Positions 53,313 through 61,584 are shown, counted from the first letter of the stretch. The stretch: DNA of 64,000 nucleotides from Priestia aryabhattai B8W22 (GCF_000956595.1 NZ_JYOO01000025.1:1-64000), one strand, 5' to 3'. Program-made: numbers and translations. The notes: a model not told the origin generated them from the letters alone.

Positions 53313-53810
53313 CATAGACAATACCATATGCTCTTCATCAATAAATTCACCATCTACTTGAAGAGCTCTTTTTTCATACGCATAAGAAGTAAAACCGAGG
53401 CTTTTGTATAGGGCTTTTGCCCCTTCATTTTCAGCAGCGACAGCTAGATAGATTTGCAAAACATTCGTTTTGGAAAAAGCTTGTTCAACAGCGGCTTTTA
53501 ACAGCGTCTTCCCAAGACCTTTCCCCCTTGCTTCAGGGGCTACGTACATGCCCCAAATATCTCCTTTATGCTGAACTTTTAAAGGCTTTTGCTGCTGAAA
53601 CCCTACAATCCCCACAAGCTGTTTTTCCATAAAAGCTCCTACTACAAATTCTGATTGGCTGCTTGGAAAATAATTTCGGATATCAGCAATTTCTTTTTCA
53701 TATTCTTCTTCATAACTTAAAATAAAACTTTCGGGATGATCTTTTAAAGCACGAAGACGGAGTTCAAAGTACACGTCAGCGTCTTCTTTTGCCAACAATC
53801 GTATATTCAT
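53301..53810 (-). CDS. GNAT family N-acetyltransferase
   Basis: 169 residues with motif A MYVAPEARGKGLGKTLLKAA and the C-terminal NEGAKALYKSLGFTSYAYEK. Typical single-domain acetyltransferase; relatives act on small amines or ribosomal proteins. Substrate not predictable. Confidence 0.87.
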   Translation of the reverse strand: MNIRLLAKEDADVYFELRLRALKDHPESFILSYEEEYEKEIADIRNYFPSSQSEFVVGAFMEKQLVGIVGFQQQKPLKVQHKGDIWGMYVAPEARGKGLGKTLLKAAVEQAFSKTNVLQIYLAVAAENEGAKALYKSLGFTSYAYEKRALQVDGEFIDEEHMVLSMKSL

Positions 53811-53845
53811 CTTTTCACCTTAGTTTCTTATGTTTTAATTAGCTA

Positions 53846-55051
53846 TTAAGGACTGTACACGCTAAATACTTCATTCCACCGATACAGCTCATAATAATTT
53901 CCCGGCAGGTCTAAGTTTGAAATGAGTATCTTGTCATTTTTCGTATCTTTTACGCGTGTTAAAAGATTTGCTTGTTTTCGATTTGTGCGAATCCACATCG
54001 TTTGATTCGTTGCTTTATGATAAACAGGCGCGTAATCTCCTAAGCCTTTTTGCGGAAATGTGAACTGACTTTGCTTATTGTTCTTTACATTCATACTATA
54101 CAAAAAGGGCAGCGGCCTCTTTTTTTCATCATTCGACCACCCTGCTTCGGGCACACGTGAAATGATGATGTTATCTTTTTCTGTCCAAGTGAAATCCCAA
54201 TCTGCGAAGCCTTTTGGAGTATACACATGTTCTTTAAAAACCGGCATCTCTTTTAAAGTGAACTTTTTATTTTCGGTGGCAAACCTTCCTTCTCCATTAA
54301 TAAATGCCAGTACTTGCTCTTCATTACTCCACTTAAACCAATTGGGTACATTAAGCATATCTCCCACTACTTGAAAAGCTTTTCCTTCTTTTGTAATAAT
54401 GCACAGCTTATTTGCATCTGCAGACATCGAAGCCGTTGGAATAGCTATAAAACTAATCCATTGACCGTTAGGAGACCATTTAAAGCTGCTTGTTGTATAC
54501 GCAAAAAATGAATCATTTTCTGCTGGCAGCGTCGTAAAAGCCTCCACTTTTTTTACGTCTAACCCTGCATATTTACTCACTGTATATAGCTTTACCGGTC
54601 CCCATCCCGTGGGCGCCAGCGCAGCAGCTGACGTAATTAAAAATCGATCTCCTTCCGGAAACCATGAAAATTGATCAACTCCTACGGCTACACGCTTCTT
54701 TTCATGCGTTTTAACGTTGTAATATACTAAGATTCCATTCGAAATATACGCAAGCTCCTCGGCAACCGGTGACCATTGATAATGAGTCACATCATGTTCA
54801 ACAAGCAGCGGTTTTCCTTTTAACGGTGCAATCATTAAAGAATCATTTTCTGCATATGCAACCATACCTCCATGAGATGACCATTGAGGCATAGAGGCAT
54901 GACGGCCATATGATAACTGCCTTTCGGTGCCGTTATCATATATCCATAGGTTTCCTTCCCGTATAAAACTGACTTTCACTGTATTGGCAGCATTTATTTG
55001 CATCGGGAACAATATAAGAAAAAGCAGACATAACGCTATTTTTTTCACCAT
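53846..55051 (-). CDS. Secreted TolB-like beta-propeller protein
   Basis: 401 residues from the ATG at 55051, which follows CAGGAG. Signal peptide 1-21 (ending QINAA). The mature part has repeated blades with W-S-P or W-F-P turns: MPQWSSHGGMVAYAEN, YQWSPVAEELAYIS, FSWFPEGDRFLIT, FKWSPNGQWISFIA, FKWSNEEQVLAFIN, YAPVYHKATNQTMWIR. This is the PD40/TolB propeller pattern. Without a partner domain it is probably a protein- or wall-binding scaffold. Single gene. Confidence 0.8.
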   Translation of the reverse strand: MVKKIALCLLFLILFPMQINAANTVKVSFIREGNLWIYDNGTERQLSYGRHASMPQWSSHGGMVAYAENDSLMIAPLKGKPLLVEHDVTHYQWSPVAEELAYISNGILVYYNVKTHEKKRVAVGVDQFSWFPEGDRFLITSAAALAPTGWGPVKLYTVSKYAGLDVKKVEAFTTLPAENDSFFAYTTSSFKWSPNGQWISFIAIPTASMSADANKLCIITKEGKAFQVVGDMLNVPNWFKWSNEEQVLAFINGEGRFATENKKFTLKEMPVFKEHVYTPKGFADWDFTWTEKDNIIISRVPEAGWSNDEKKRPLPFLYSMNVKNNKQSQFTFPQKGLGDYAPVYHKATNQTMWIRTNRKQANLLTRVKDTKNDKILISNLDLPGNYYELYRWNEVFSVYSP

Positions 55052-55117
55052 GTTCACTCCTGTCTTTTTTTATAGCGTTACACAAATCTTCTCATCTCAT
55101 CACATTTTTGAAAAAAT

Positions 55118-55450
55118 AAAAGAGGTTGAGACATAAAGAAATGAATTTAATCGAAAGACCAACAAATGAGATACATGAGCTGAACCTCTTGTGACACCAC
55201 AGTTGATTTCCGTGCAAAACTTCGCTTTCCGCGGGCGGCCGCTGAGCCTCCTCGTCGCTTGCGCTCCTGTGGGGTCTCACCTCTTCCGCTTTTCCCGCAG
55301 GAGTCTTCGTCTAGCCCTCCAATCAACTGCTAGAAGCAATGAAATAGATGAAATCTCCGTTCACCATAAAAAAACAAACCACTAATCAGATATTTTGATT
55401 AATGGTTCGTTTTTCACTTCGGCTAAACTACTTTTGTCCCAGCCTCTTTT
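55118..55450 (+). repeat. Structured non-coding repeat element, copy 2 (complete)
   Basis: 333 bp. The ends AAAAGAGGTTGAGACATAAA and TTTTGTCCCAGCCTCTTTT are imperfect inverted repeats of each other. The GC-rich core (about 55203-55327) begins GTTGATTTCC and ends CCAATCAAC, itself an inverted pair, with internal GGAG/CTCC and GCGGG/CCCGC complementarity. A hairpin at 55374-55414 with T-runs is an intrinsic terminator on the minus strand. It lies just after the yidC terminator. Confidence 0.92.
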
Positions 55451-55458
55451 TAAATAAT

Positions 55459-55488
55459 AAAAAAGCGCAGCGAATAGCTGCGCTTTTT
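55459..55488. terminator. Intrinsic terminator of yidC
   Basis: AAAAAAGCGCAGC and GCTGCGCTTTTT arms with a 5-nt loop, 5 bp after the stop codon. Confidence 0.93.
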
Positions 55489-55493
55489 GTATA

Positions 55494-56312
55494 TTATGAT
55501 TTTGACTTAGATTTTGGTGATGGCTTTGTTTTAGCTTGTGCTGCATTATTAGCCGCATCTTTTTCTTTTAATAAACTCATACGTTTTTTCAAGTAGTAAC
55601 CTTGTCCAATTCCGAATAAGTTACCAATTACCCAATACAATGCAAGAGCAGATGGAAGTGAAATTCCCGCTACTAAGATGAAGATTGGCATAATGTTCAT
55701 CATCATTTTCATTGGAGGTTGAATTTCGTCCGTCATACTTACACGAATTTGTAAGAATGTCGTAATCGCTGCAACTACCGGTAAAATAAAGTAAGGATCT
55801 GGCTTTCCTAAACTTACCCATAAGAATGAATGCTGCGCAATTTCATGCGTTCGTGCAATGGCATTATAAAATGCGATAATAATAGGCATTTGAATAAAGA
55901 TTGGCAAACATCCGCCAACCGGATTAATTTTGTGCGTTTGGTAAAGCTGCATCATTTCTTTTTGCTGCTTTTGCTGTGTTTCTGGATCTTTTTTACCAGC
56001 ATATTTCTTTTGAATCTTTTCCATCTCTGGACGAAGTGCTTGCATAGCCATCGTGCTCTTTTGCTGTTTTAAAATAAGCGGCAATAGAACTAAACGAATG
56101 ATAACCGTCGCAATAATAATAGACAGACCATAGCTTCCGCCTGCCCACTCAGCAATTTTCGTTAATGCCATAGATAAAGGGTAAACAAAATAATGATCCC
56201 AGAATCCGCCGCTTGTAGCCGTAACCGGTGTTTTTGTACTGCTACAGCCGGCTAGAGCTAAAAGAAGCGCTCCCATTAAACCAAGCAATAATAATTTTTT
56301 ATTTCTTTTCAT
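55494..56312 (-). CDS. yidC: YidC/Oxa1 family membrane protein insertase
   Basis: 272 residues. A lipoprotein signal ends in the lipobox LALAGCSS (Cys23), and five membrane helices follow (about 60-245) with the charged loop LILKQQKSTMAMQALRPEME and the substrate-groove helix containing GGCLPIFIQMPIIIAFYNAI. It corresponds to SpoIIIJ/YqjG (MisCA/MisCB) of B. subtilis, which insert membrane proteins and are needed for sporulation. Usual spoIIIJ neighbours (rnpA, jag) are absent, so this is probably the second copy. Ends with a basic tail SPKSKSKS. Confidence 0.93.
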   Translation of the reverse strand: MKRNKKLLLLGLMGALLLALAGCSSTKTPVTATSGGFWDHYFVYPLSMALTKIAEWAGGSYGLSIIIATVIIRLVLLPLILKQQKSTMAMQALRPEMEKIQKKYAGKKDPETQQKQQKEMMQLYQTHKINPVGGCLPIFIQMPIIIAFYNAIARTHEIAQHSFLWVSLGKPDPYFILPVVAAITTFLQIRVSMTDEIQPPMKMMMNIMPIFILVAGISLPSALALYWVIGNLFGIGQGYYLKKRMSLLKEKDAANNAAQAKTKPSPKSKSKS

Positions 56313-56333
56313 ATTCTTTCCTCCTAATAATGA

Positions 56334-56606
56334 CTAAATGTATGAAGTGTTTTTCAGAAGGAAAGGATCTTCTTCATCATTATTCTTCTCTTTAACTGGT
56401 GTTTTTCTATACACATGTATAAATACATTTCGTCTTTTCCATATCGTTAATACTGAAGGATCGATCCCTGCATTCACATGGTCGGTGACAGGTTCCGCAT
56501 GAAAAGCCGTAAACCTAGCTTCACGAAGCATATAATAACAAAGGATGTATAAAACGAAAGCAGATAAATACGGCGCATATAGAAAAAGATCGTGATAAAA
56601 TTCCAT
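56334..56606 (-). CDS. Small membrane protein upstream of yidC
   Basis: About 90 residues from the ATG at 56606 (MEFYHDLFLYAPYLSAFVL): one membrane helix (about 9-29) followed by a basic cytosolic tail ending KNNDEEDPFLLKNTSYI. A weak AGAGAG site precedes the start. It lies 21 bp upstream of yidC on the same strand and is probably co-transcribed with it. Not recognised. Confidence 0.6.
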   Translation of the reverse strand: MEFYHDLFLYAPYLSAFVLYILCYYMLREARFTAFHAEPVTDHVNAGIDPSVLTIWKRRNVFIHVYRKTPVKEKNNDEEDPFLLKNTSYI

Positions 56607-56747
56607 GTGCCAGCTCTCTTTCTGACTATAATAGTACAATCCAATATATGTAGTGTAGCATTTACGTTCCTGTTACACAACATCAACTTATCTCTTTGAC
56701 TGTTCTACGTATTACTTTTTAAAAAGTTTCATATTTACGACACAAAA

Positions 56748-56776
56748 TTTGCTCACCACAAGATATGATGAGCAAA
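56748..56776 (-). terminator. Intrinsic terminator of sacP
   Basis: On the minus strand TTTGCTCA and TGAGCAAA arms with a 13-nt loop, followed by TTTTG. Confidence 0.65.
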
Positions 56777-56817
56777 TCTAATACCATTCTCTATTGTTGT
56801 ATGCTTAACGCTGGTTT

Positions 56818-58197
56818 TCAGTCTTCTTTTAGTTTCATGAACCACGTAACGCCGAATGCTACACTCACAGAGATAATCATACCGATGATATAGTGAATTA
56901 AATTGCTCATACCAAGCGGTGCGGCGATTGCCATCATTGGAATACCTGTGAGTCCGTATGCATTGGCTACCACGTGCATAAGTACAACGTAGCCTCCCCC
57001 GGCTGCTCCACCTATAGCCGCAGCAATAAATGGCTTGCGAAGGCGTAAGTTGACGCCAAAAATAATCGGTTCTGTAATTCCTAAGAAGGAAGATATGGCC
57101 GCCGGAATCGCAATTTTTTTCGTTTTGGCATTTTTCGTCTTAAAGTAAACAGCCAGCCCTGCTCCTCCTTGCGCCACATTGGCGCAGGCCCAAATAGGAA
57201 GTAAGAAGTTAACGCCAATCTTCGGATTAGCAAGCAGTCCTGCTTCAATAGCATGAAAACTATGCTGCAAGCCTGTTAATACAATGGTTGAATATAAGCC
57301 ACCAAACAAAATCCCCGCAAACACTCCGGCTACATCGTATAGAGACTGAAGGCTGATCGAAATTAAATCTCCAATATAGCGGCCGAAAGGACCAATAAAC
57401 ACAAGTGACACAAAGCCCGTGATAATAACAGTTAAAAAAGGCGTAACAAGTAAATCAACCGAATTCGGCACAATTTTCCGGAGTCCCTTTTCAATTTTAC
57501 TCATGACGTAGATAGCTAATAAAATTGGAACGACCGTACCTTGATAGCCAATCAGCGGGATACTTAACCCAAACAAATCCATATATTCTGGTTTAGCATC
57601 TGCTAATGTCCATGGATTTAATAACATCGGATGTGTCAAAATCCCTCCGATAACCGCTCCAAGATAAGGGTTTGAACCAAATTCTTTTGCAGCTGAAAAT
57701 CCAATTAAAATCGGTAAAATGATAAATGCTGCGCCTGAGAACATATCCAATAAGACAAATAACGCACTATCTTCTGAGACCCAGTGGAACGCTTTCATCA
57801 TTCCAAGCAGCCCCATTAGTAAACCACTGGCTACAATGGCTGGAATAATGGGAACAAAAATATTGGAAAGCATGCGGGCAAAACGGGCAAATGGGTTCAT
57901 TTTCTTTTTCATTTCTTCTTGGTGATCCGCTGGGGCAGCAGCTTCTTCAGCACCTAGTTCTTTCATAAAAGCAGCATAGATTTTATTAACGAGACCGGTT
58001 CCAAAAATGATTTGAAACTGTCCTGAATTTGAAAAAGCCCCTTTTACATCTTCTATTTCATCTAAACCTTTTTGATCGATTTTGCTTTCATCTCGAATAA
58101 CGAGGCGCAAACGCGTAGCACAGTGCTGGGCACTAGTAATATTTTCTTTTCCTCCTAAAAGCGGAACAAGCTTTTTAGCAATTTCTTTTACGTCCAT
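56818..58197 (-). CDS. sacP: Sucrose-type PTS transporter, EIIBC component
   Basis: 459 residues. The IIB domain (1-80) carries the phosphorylation Cys26 in AQHCATRLRL; the IIC domain (about 105-455) has ten membrane segments with NPYLGAVIGGILTHPMLLNP, GLQHSFHAIEAGLL and FLGITEPIIFGVNLRLRKP. By eye it is close to B. subtilis SacP along its length. The true start is the ATG at 58197 after AAGGAGG; the frame opens further into the leader terminator. It takes up and phosphorylates sucrose, needing a separate IIA, which is encoded upstream. The sucrose-6-phosphate hydrolase gene is not in this window. Confidence 0.9.
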   Translation of the reverse strand: MDVKEIAKKLVPLLGGKENITSAQHCATRLRLVIRDESKIDQKGLDEIEDVKGAFSNSGQFQIIFGTGLVNKIYAAFMKELGAEEAAAPADHQEEMKKKMNPFARFARMLSNIFVPIIPAIVASGLLMGLLGMMKAFHWVSEDSALFVLLDMFSGAAFIILPILIGFSAAKEFGSNPYLGAVIGGILTHPMLLNPWTLADAKPEYMDLFGLSIPLIGYQGTVVPILLAIYVMSKIEKGLRKIVPNSVDLLVTPFLTVIITGFVSLVFIGPFGRYIGDLISISLQSLYDVAGVFAGILFGGLYSTIVLTGLQHSFHAIEAGLLANPKIGVNFLLPIWACANVAQGGAGLAVYFKTKNAKTKKIAIPAAISSFLGITEPIIFGVNLRLRKPFIAAAIGGAAGGGYVVLMHVVANAYGLTGIPMMAIAAPLGMSNLIHYIIGMIISVSVAFGVTWFMKLKED

Positions 58198-58224
58198 CTT
58201 ACTTCCTCCTTGTTGTATGTCATA

Positions 58225-58292
58225 AAAAAGCAAGACCTAAAATACGCTTACAAAAGACATACTTGTCCTTTATGCGCATTCTAGGTCTTGCC
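58225..58292 (-). terminator. Conditional leader terminator of sacP
   Basis: On the minus strand AAGACCTAGAATGCGC pairs with GCGTATTTTAGGTCTT, followed by GCTTTTTT. It overlaps the RAT by the AAGACCT segment, so binding of an antiterminator prevents its formation. Confidence 0.9.
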
Positions 58293-58312
58293 TGCTTTAC
58301 CAGTCACAATCC
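58283..58312 (-). promoter_or_regulatory. Ribonucleic antiterminator (RAT) of the SacT/SacY type
   Basis: The minus strand reads GGATTGTGACTGGTAAAGCA followed by GGCAAGACCT, matching the sacPA/sacB RAT as I know it. It is the target of the BglG-family antiterminator encoded upstream. Confidence 0.92.
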
Positions 58313-58323
58313 CGATTATTCAA

Positions 58324-58365
58324 TTAATACGCTTTCATTGTACTCAAAGCAACAATATTCGTCAA
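58324..58365 (-). promoter_or_regulatory. sacP promoter with an overlapping cre-like site
   Basis: TTGACG (58360-58365) and TACAAT (58337-58342) are spaced by 17 bp. TGAAAGCGTATTAA (58324-58337) fits the cre consensus at 12 of 14 positions and covers the transcription start, so CcpA should repress initiation when glucose is present. Confidence 0.75.
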
Positions 58366-58374
58366 TGTTTTTTT

Positions 58375-59202
58375 CTATATTCTTTGCTCTATTCGGCAAA
58401 TGTGAAGCGTGATGTAGCCTAACTCCGCTTCTGGAAAATTAATTTCGTACTCATCTTTGACAAATTGCTTTATCGTTTCAGCGCACTGATACGATTTTTT
58501 ATATTTGACTTTTAATACGTCGAGCATCTCTTCATCCATCTCATGAAAAGGTTCATTTTGCGCTAAACGATTTAACGCAAAGCGCAAGTGAGTCAGCAGA
58601 CGCTGATAGGACATGCTGTTTTCATCAATCTCCATATTCAGCTCTTTTTTTATAATCGTAACCATTTCATTAATAATCGTTGTATTCATCATTAGCTGCT
58701 GCATTCCCGGTGAATTCAGTTTCGCCGTATGAATATGAAGCGCAATATATCCCGCTTCGTCAATCGGCATCGTGATATCTAGCCTCTTTTTGATATGCTG
58801 AAGAGCCCACACTCCTATTGCATACTCAGGCTGATAGAGAGATTTAATTTCATTAAGCAATTTATTTTGTATGGAAATTCCGCGGGCTATCCTTTCGACA
58901 GCAAAGGATAAATGATCGCTCAAAGCAATATGCACATGATGACTTAGCGTAGCAGAAAGCTGCTGCTCAGCATAAGAAATGATTTCTTCCGCCACTTGAA
59001 TATGTTCTTCAGGAAGGTTTTTTAATAGTTCTTGAAACTTTTCCTGTTCTTCTTTCATGACAAAGACTTTCTCCACTTTCGCAGCATTAATAAGATCATT
59101 TTTACCTTTTTGAAAAGCGATACCGGGACCCATCGCAATCTTTTCAACTCCGCCTTCCTTAAAGACAACGGCATTGTTATTTAACACTTTTAAAATCTTC
59201 AA
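58375..59202 (-). CDS. sacT: BglG/SacT family transcriptional antiterminator
   Basis: 275 residues: an RNA-binding CAT domain (1-56; KILKVLNNNAVVFKEGG) and two PRD domains (about 65-170 and 175-275) with conserved His residues in LSDHLSFAVERI, GYIALHIHTAKL, HLRFALNRL and GYITLHICRIEQ. PTS-dependent phosphorylation of these residues sets activity. It lies between the IIA gene and sacP and its target RAT is directly downstream. The symbol follows the RAT type; SacY is an alternative. Confidence 0.88.
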   Translation of the reverse strand: MKILKVLNNNAVVFKEGGVEKIAMGPGIAFQKGKNDLINAAKVEKVFVMKEEQEKFQELLKNLPEEHIQVAEEIISYAEQQLSATLSHHVHIALSDHLSFAVERIARGISIQNKLLNEIKSLYQPEYAIGVWALQHIKKRLDITMPIDEAGYIALHIHTAKLNSPGMQQLMMNTTIINEMVTIIKKELNMEIDENSMSYQRLLTHLRFALNRLAQNEPFHEMDEEMLDVLKVKYKKSYQCAETIKQFVKDEYEINFPEAELGYITLHICRIEQRI

Positions 59203-59239
59203 ATGCGCTCTCCTTTCTTAAAGGAAAAGGCCTTGCTTA

Positions 59240-59737
59240 TTACTTCATCGTTACTTTTGCACAAGCCGTTTCGCCTTTTTGAACCGTCCCTTGAGCCAAA
59301 ATTTCGAAACTTTCACTTGCATCACTATTTGTAATAACAATTGGTGTGATAATGCTTTTCGCTTTTTCTTGAATAAGCGCTAAATCAAACGTAATAAGAG
59401 GTGTTCCTACACTTACTTTGTCACCTTGTGTTACGTGAGCTTCGAATCCTTCGCCTTCCATTGCCACTGTTTCAAGGCCGATATGTATTAATACTTCTGT
59501 ACCGGCTTCTGTTTTTAAGCCTACCGCATGTTTTGTATGAAAAAGCTGAACTACTTCCCCAGCAACGGGTGAAACAACTTGTCCTTCTGAAGGTTCGATT
59601 GCAAAACCGTCTCCCATCATCTTCTGTGCGAACACTGGATCTGGCACTTCGCTGATTGGCAGGATATTACCTGAAAGCGGAGCTAGAACGGTTGTTTCTT
59701 TTGATTTTGTCTTATTACCAAATAATTTTTTAAACAT
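59240..59737 (-). CDS. PTS glucose-type EIIA component
   Basis: 165 residues from the ATG at 59737. The IIA-Glc fold is recognised from VLAPLSGNILPISEVPDPVF, GQVVSPVAGEVVQLFHTKHAVGL and the active site VLIHIGLETVAMEGEGF, with His88 as the phosphorylation site and His73 as its partner (numbering from the upstream in-frame start). It donates phosphate to the IIB domain of SacP, which lacks its own IIA. First gene of a two-gene transcript with the antiterminator (37 bp gap). Confidence 0.92.
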   Translation of the reverse strand: MFKKLFGNKTKSKETTVLAPLSGNILPISEVPDPVFAQKMMGDGFAIEPSEGQVVSPVAGEVVQLFHTKHAVGLKTEAGTEVLIHIGLETVAMEGEGFEAHVTQGDKVSVGTPLITFDLALIQEKAKSIITPIVITNSDASESFEILAQGTVQKGETACAKVTMK

Positions 59738-59963
59738 CTCAATCACCCTTTTTTAGATTGTACTTGTAGCATACCCCAATGATTCTGCAGAAAAACTTCC
59801 CCTATCCCGGTATTACGTTAACATGGTCATTATTTAACCATGCTTTTTTTGTCTTGTAAATAAAAATGTATAAGCGCTTTTATAAGAAGCACGTTCTCTA
59901 TGCTGCACTTCATGTAACCCTTTATACATCTTCTTAAGGATGGATATTGAATTTTAAACCTAA
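59738..59963 (-). promoter_or_regulatory. Upstream region of the EIIA gene with a cre-like site
   Basis: TAAAAGCGCTTATA (59869-59882, minus strand) fits cre at 12 of 14 positions and is symmetrical around AGCGCT. A hairpin CATGGT/ACCATG at 59822-59843 lies nearer the gene; in the plus direction it is followed by seven T residues. No RAT is visible in this leader. Confidence 0.5.
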
Positions 59964-60298
59964 AAAAGAGGTTGAGACATAAAAAAATGAATCCAATCTA
60001 AAGACGAACAACTTGTATACATGAGCCGAACCGCTTTTGACACCGCCGTTGATTTCCGTGCAAGACTTCGCTTTCCGCGGGCGGTCGCTGAGCCTCCTCG
60101 TCGCATAAGCTCCTGTGGGGTCTCACCTATTCCACTTTTCCCGCAGGAGTCTTCGGCTTGCCCTCCAATCAACTGCTAGAAAGACTTACGAACATGAAAC
60201 CTACGTTTACCGTAACAAAAAAAACGAACCACTAATCAAACATCTTGATCAGTGGTTCGTTTTTCACTTCGTCTAAAATCCTTTTGTCCCAGCCTCTT
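59964..60298 (+). repeat. Structured non-coding repeat element, copy 4 (complete)
   Basis: 335 bp, closely similar to copy 2: ends AAAAGAGGTTGAGACATAAA and CTTTTGTCCCAGCCTCTT, core GTTGATTTCCGTGCAAGAC to CCAATCAAC. The hairpin with arms ACGAACCACTAATCA and TGATCAGTGGTTCGT (60224-60260) is followed on the minus strand by eight T residues and is the only visible terminator of azoR. The right end is 4 bp from the azoR stop codon. Confidence 0.93.
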
Positions 60299-60302
60299 GA
60301 GA

Positions 60303-60929
60303 TTAGAACGTTGACGCAACTTCTTTTGCTTTTTCAGATGCTTTTGCTAAAATATTGTCTGCTTCTGCTGGTGTGTAAGCCATGCCTTCTGCAACAACCA
60401 GTTGGAAATCTTGAACACCAATGAAGCTCATCACTGTACGCAAATAGCTTTGAGTAAATTCTAGCTCTGCCGCAGGGCCTTCTGAATACACGCCTCCACG
60501 AGCTTCTAGTAATACTACTTTTTTATCTGAAGCTAATCCTACTGGACCATTTTCAGTATATTTAAACGTTTTTCCTGCAATTAAAATGTTATCAATATAT
60601 GCTTTCATTAGTGGAGGAAAGCTTAAGTTCCACATTGGAGCTGAGAAAATCACTTTGTCAGCTTGTAAAAACTGCTCTACTAATTCACCCATGCGCGTTA
60701 CTTTTTCTAATTCAACAGCTGATAATTCTTCACCAGCTCCAGCTTTTCCCCATGCTGCTAAAACATCTCCATCAATGAATGGAACTGTTTCTTTATACAG
60801 ATCAAGCGTTGTCACTGTATCAGTCGGGTTTGCTGTTTTATACTCATCTAAGAAAACCTGTGCTAAACGAGTTGAAAATGATGCTTCATCAACCTGCGGA
60901 TTTACTTTTACATATAATACATTTGCCAT
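60303..60929 (-). CDS. azoR: FMN-dependent NADH:azoreductase / quinone reductase
   Basis: 208 residues, the usual AzoR length, from the ATG at 60929 after AGGAGATG. Flavodoxin-like fold with VLYVKVNPQ, the FMN-binding region FSAPMWNLSFPPLMKAYID and LEARGGVYSEGPAAELEFTQ. It reduces azo dyes and, more relevant in nature, quinones by two electrons. Two MhqR-like boxes in the leader match the control of B. subtilis azoR2. Its terminator is supplied by repeat copy 4. Confidence 0.93.
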   Translation of the reverse strand: MANVLYVKVNPQVDEASFSTRLAQVFLDEYKTANPTDTVTTLDLYKETVPFIDGDVLAAWGKAGAGEELSAVELEKVTRMGELVEQFLQADKVIFSAPMWNLSFPPLMKAYIDNILIAGKTFKYTENGPVGLASDKKVVLLEARGGVYSEGPAAELEFTQSYLRTVMSFIGVQDFQLVVAEGMAYTPAEADNILAKASEKAKEVASTF

Positions 60930-60957
60930 AAATGTCATCTCCTAAAAAGTGTCTATT

Positions 60958-61035
60958 ATTATTAATTCGAGATATTACTAAACAAATTATCTTTAATTCG
61001 AGATTTATTATATAACGTCATTTTTTATGCGTCAA
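60958..61035 (-). promoter_or_regulatory. azoR promoter with two MhqR-like operators
   Basis: TTGACG (61030-61035) and TATAAT (61007-61012) are spaced by 17 bp. ATCTTTAATTCGAGAT (60989-61004) and ATTATTAATTCGAGAT (60958-60973) match the MhqR palindrome ATCTCGAATTCGAGAT at 14 and 12 of 16 positions. Their centres are 31 bp apart, three helical turns. Repression relieved by quinones or catechols is expected. Confidence 0.75.
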
Positions 61036-61069
61036 CCTTTTCGCACAAAAAAACTCCGCAAGCGGAGTT

Positions 61070-61525
61070 TTATACACATTGAAATTCTCGAATTTGATTT
61101 ACATCTACCCCAGCATACACCCAGAAAGATCCTGTCCAGCGATATCCTGCAACTGAGCGTCTGCCTACAAAGGTTGGGTAAAACCAGTAAGGTCGACCAT
61201 TTCTCGGCCATATATAGGTGTATCGGTATAAGCATCCTGAAATAGCGCCTGGATCAACAGCATAAAGTGATGGGCCTCCTGAACCTAGCTTTGGTGCAGG
61301 TGTAAAAGCTGGCGGCGGACTTGAAGGCGGCTGCGCTCCTCCCTGCGGCGGAAACCCTTGACCTCCTCCAGGTGGAAACGATGGAAATCCTTGACCTCCT
61401 CCTCCAGGTGGAAACGATGGAAACCCTTGGCCTCCTCCTCCAGGTGGAAACGATGGAAACCCTTGGCCTCCTCCTCCAGGTGGAAACAAATTTTGAAAAC
61501 GTGGATCGTATTGATATGGATACAT
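61070..61525 (-). CDS. Gly/Pro-rich repeat protein, probable spore surface protein
   Basis: 151 residues from the ATG at 61525 after GGGGGAG. The N-terminal part has near-identical 12-residue repeats FPPGGGGQGFPS (about 14-62), then a Pro/Ala/Ser linker. The C-terminal 60 residues form an aromatic-rich module with two Cys: GCLYRYTYIWPRNGRPYWF, GRRSVAGYRW and an end in FQCV. No signal peptide. A sigma-K-like promoter and the collagen-like low-complexity repeats suggest a spore coat or exosporium protein; this is inference. Repeats on DNA level invite length variation. Confidence 0.7.
   Translation of the reverse strand: MYPYQYDPRFQNLFPPGGGGQGFPSFPPGGGGQGFPSFPPGGGGQGFPSFPPGGGQGFPPQGGAQPPSSPPPAFTPAPKLGSGGPSLYAVDPGAISGCLYRYTYIWPRNGRPYWFYPTFVGRRSVAGYRWTGSFWVYAGVDVNQIREFQCV
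61351..61487. repeat. 36-bp tandem repeat within the Gly/Pro-rich gene
   Basis: Three full 36-bp units (61371-61406, 61407-61442, 61443-61478) differing by two bases, with a 5' partial unit lacking 3 bp and a 3' partial unit. The period is a multiple of 3, so copy changes keep the reading frame. Confidence 0.95.
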
Positions 61526-61556
61526 ACACACTCCCCCTTTATAATGCTTGCTACGT

Positions 61557-61584
61557 TACAATATGCATCATAATGAAGATAGGT
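61557..61584 (-). promoter_or_regulatory. Candidate sigma-K promoter of the repeat protein gene
   Basis: CATATTGTA (61557-61565, minus strand) fits the sigma-K -10 CATANNNTA and an AC dinucleotide stands 17 bp upstream. The signal is short, so chance is possible. Confidence 0.35.

Noticed and set aside
55092-55385. Open frames on both strands within repeat copy 2
   Set aside because: The DNA is a conserved structured repeat also found at three other places; the frames differ between copies and have no ribosome binding sites.
59738-59868. Second RAT in the EIIA leader
   Set aside because: The leader sequence does not match the SacT/SacY or GlcT target, and no overlapping terminator faces the gene.
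59960-60172. 70-residue open frame within repeat copy 4
   Set aside because: It lies wholly inside the non-coding repeat and is not kept in the other copies.
61351-61487. Possible CRISPR-like array
   Set aside because: Units are contiguous with no spacers and are translated in frame.
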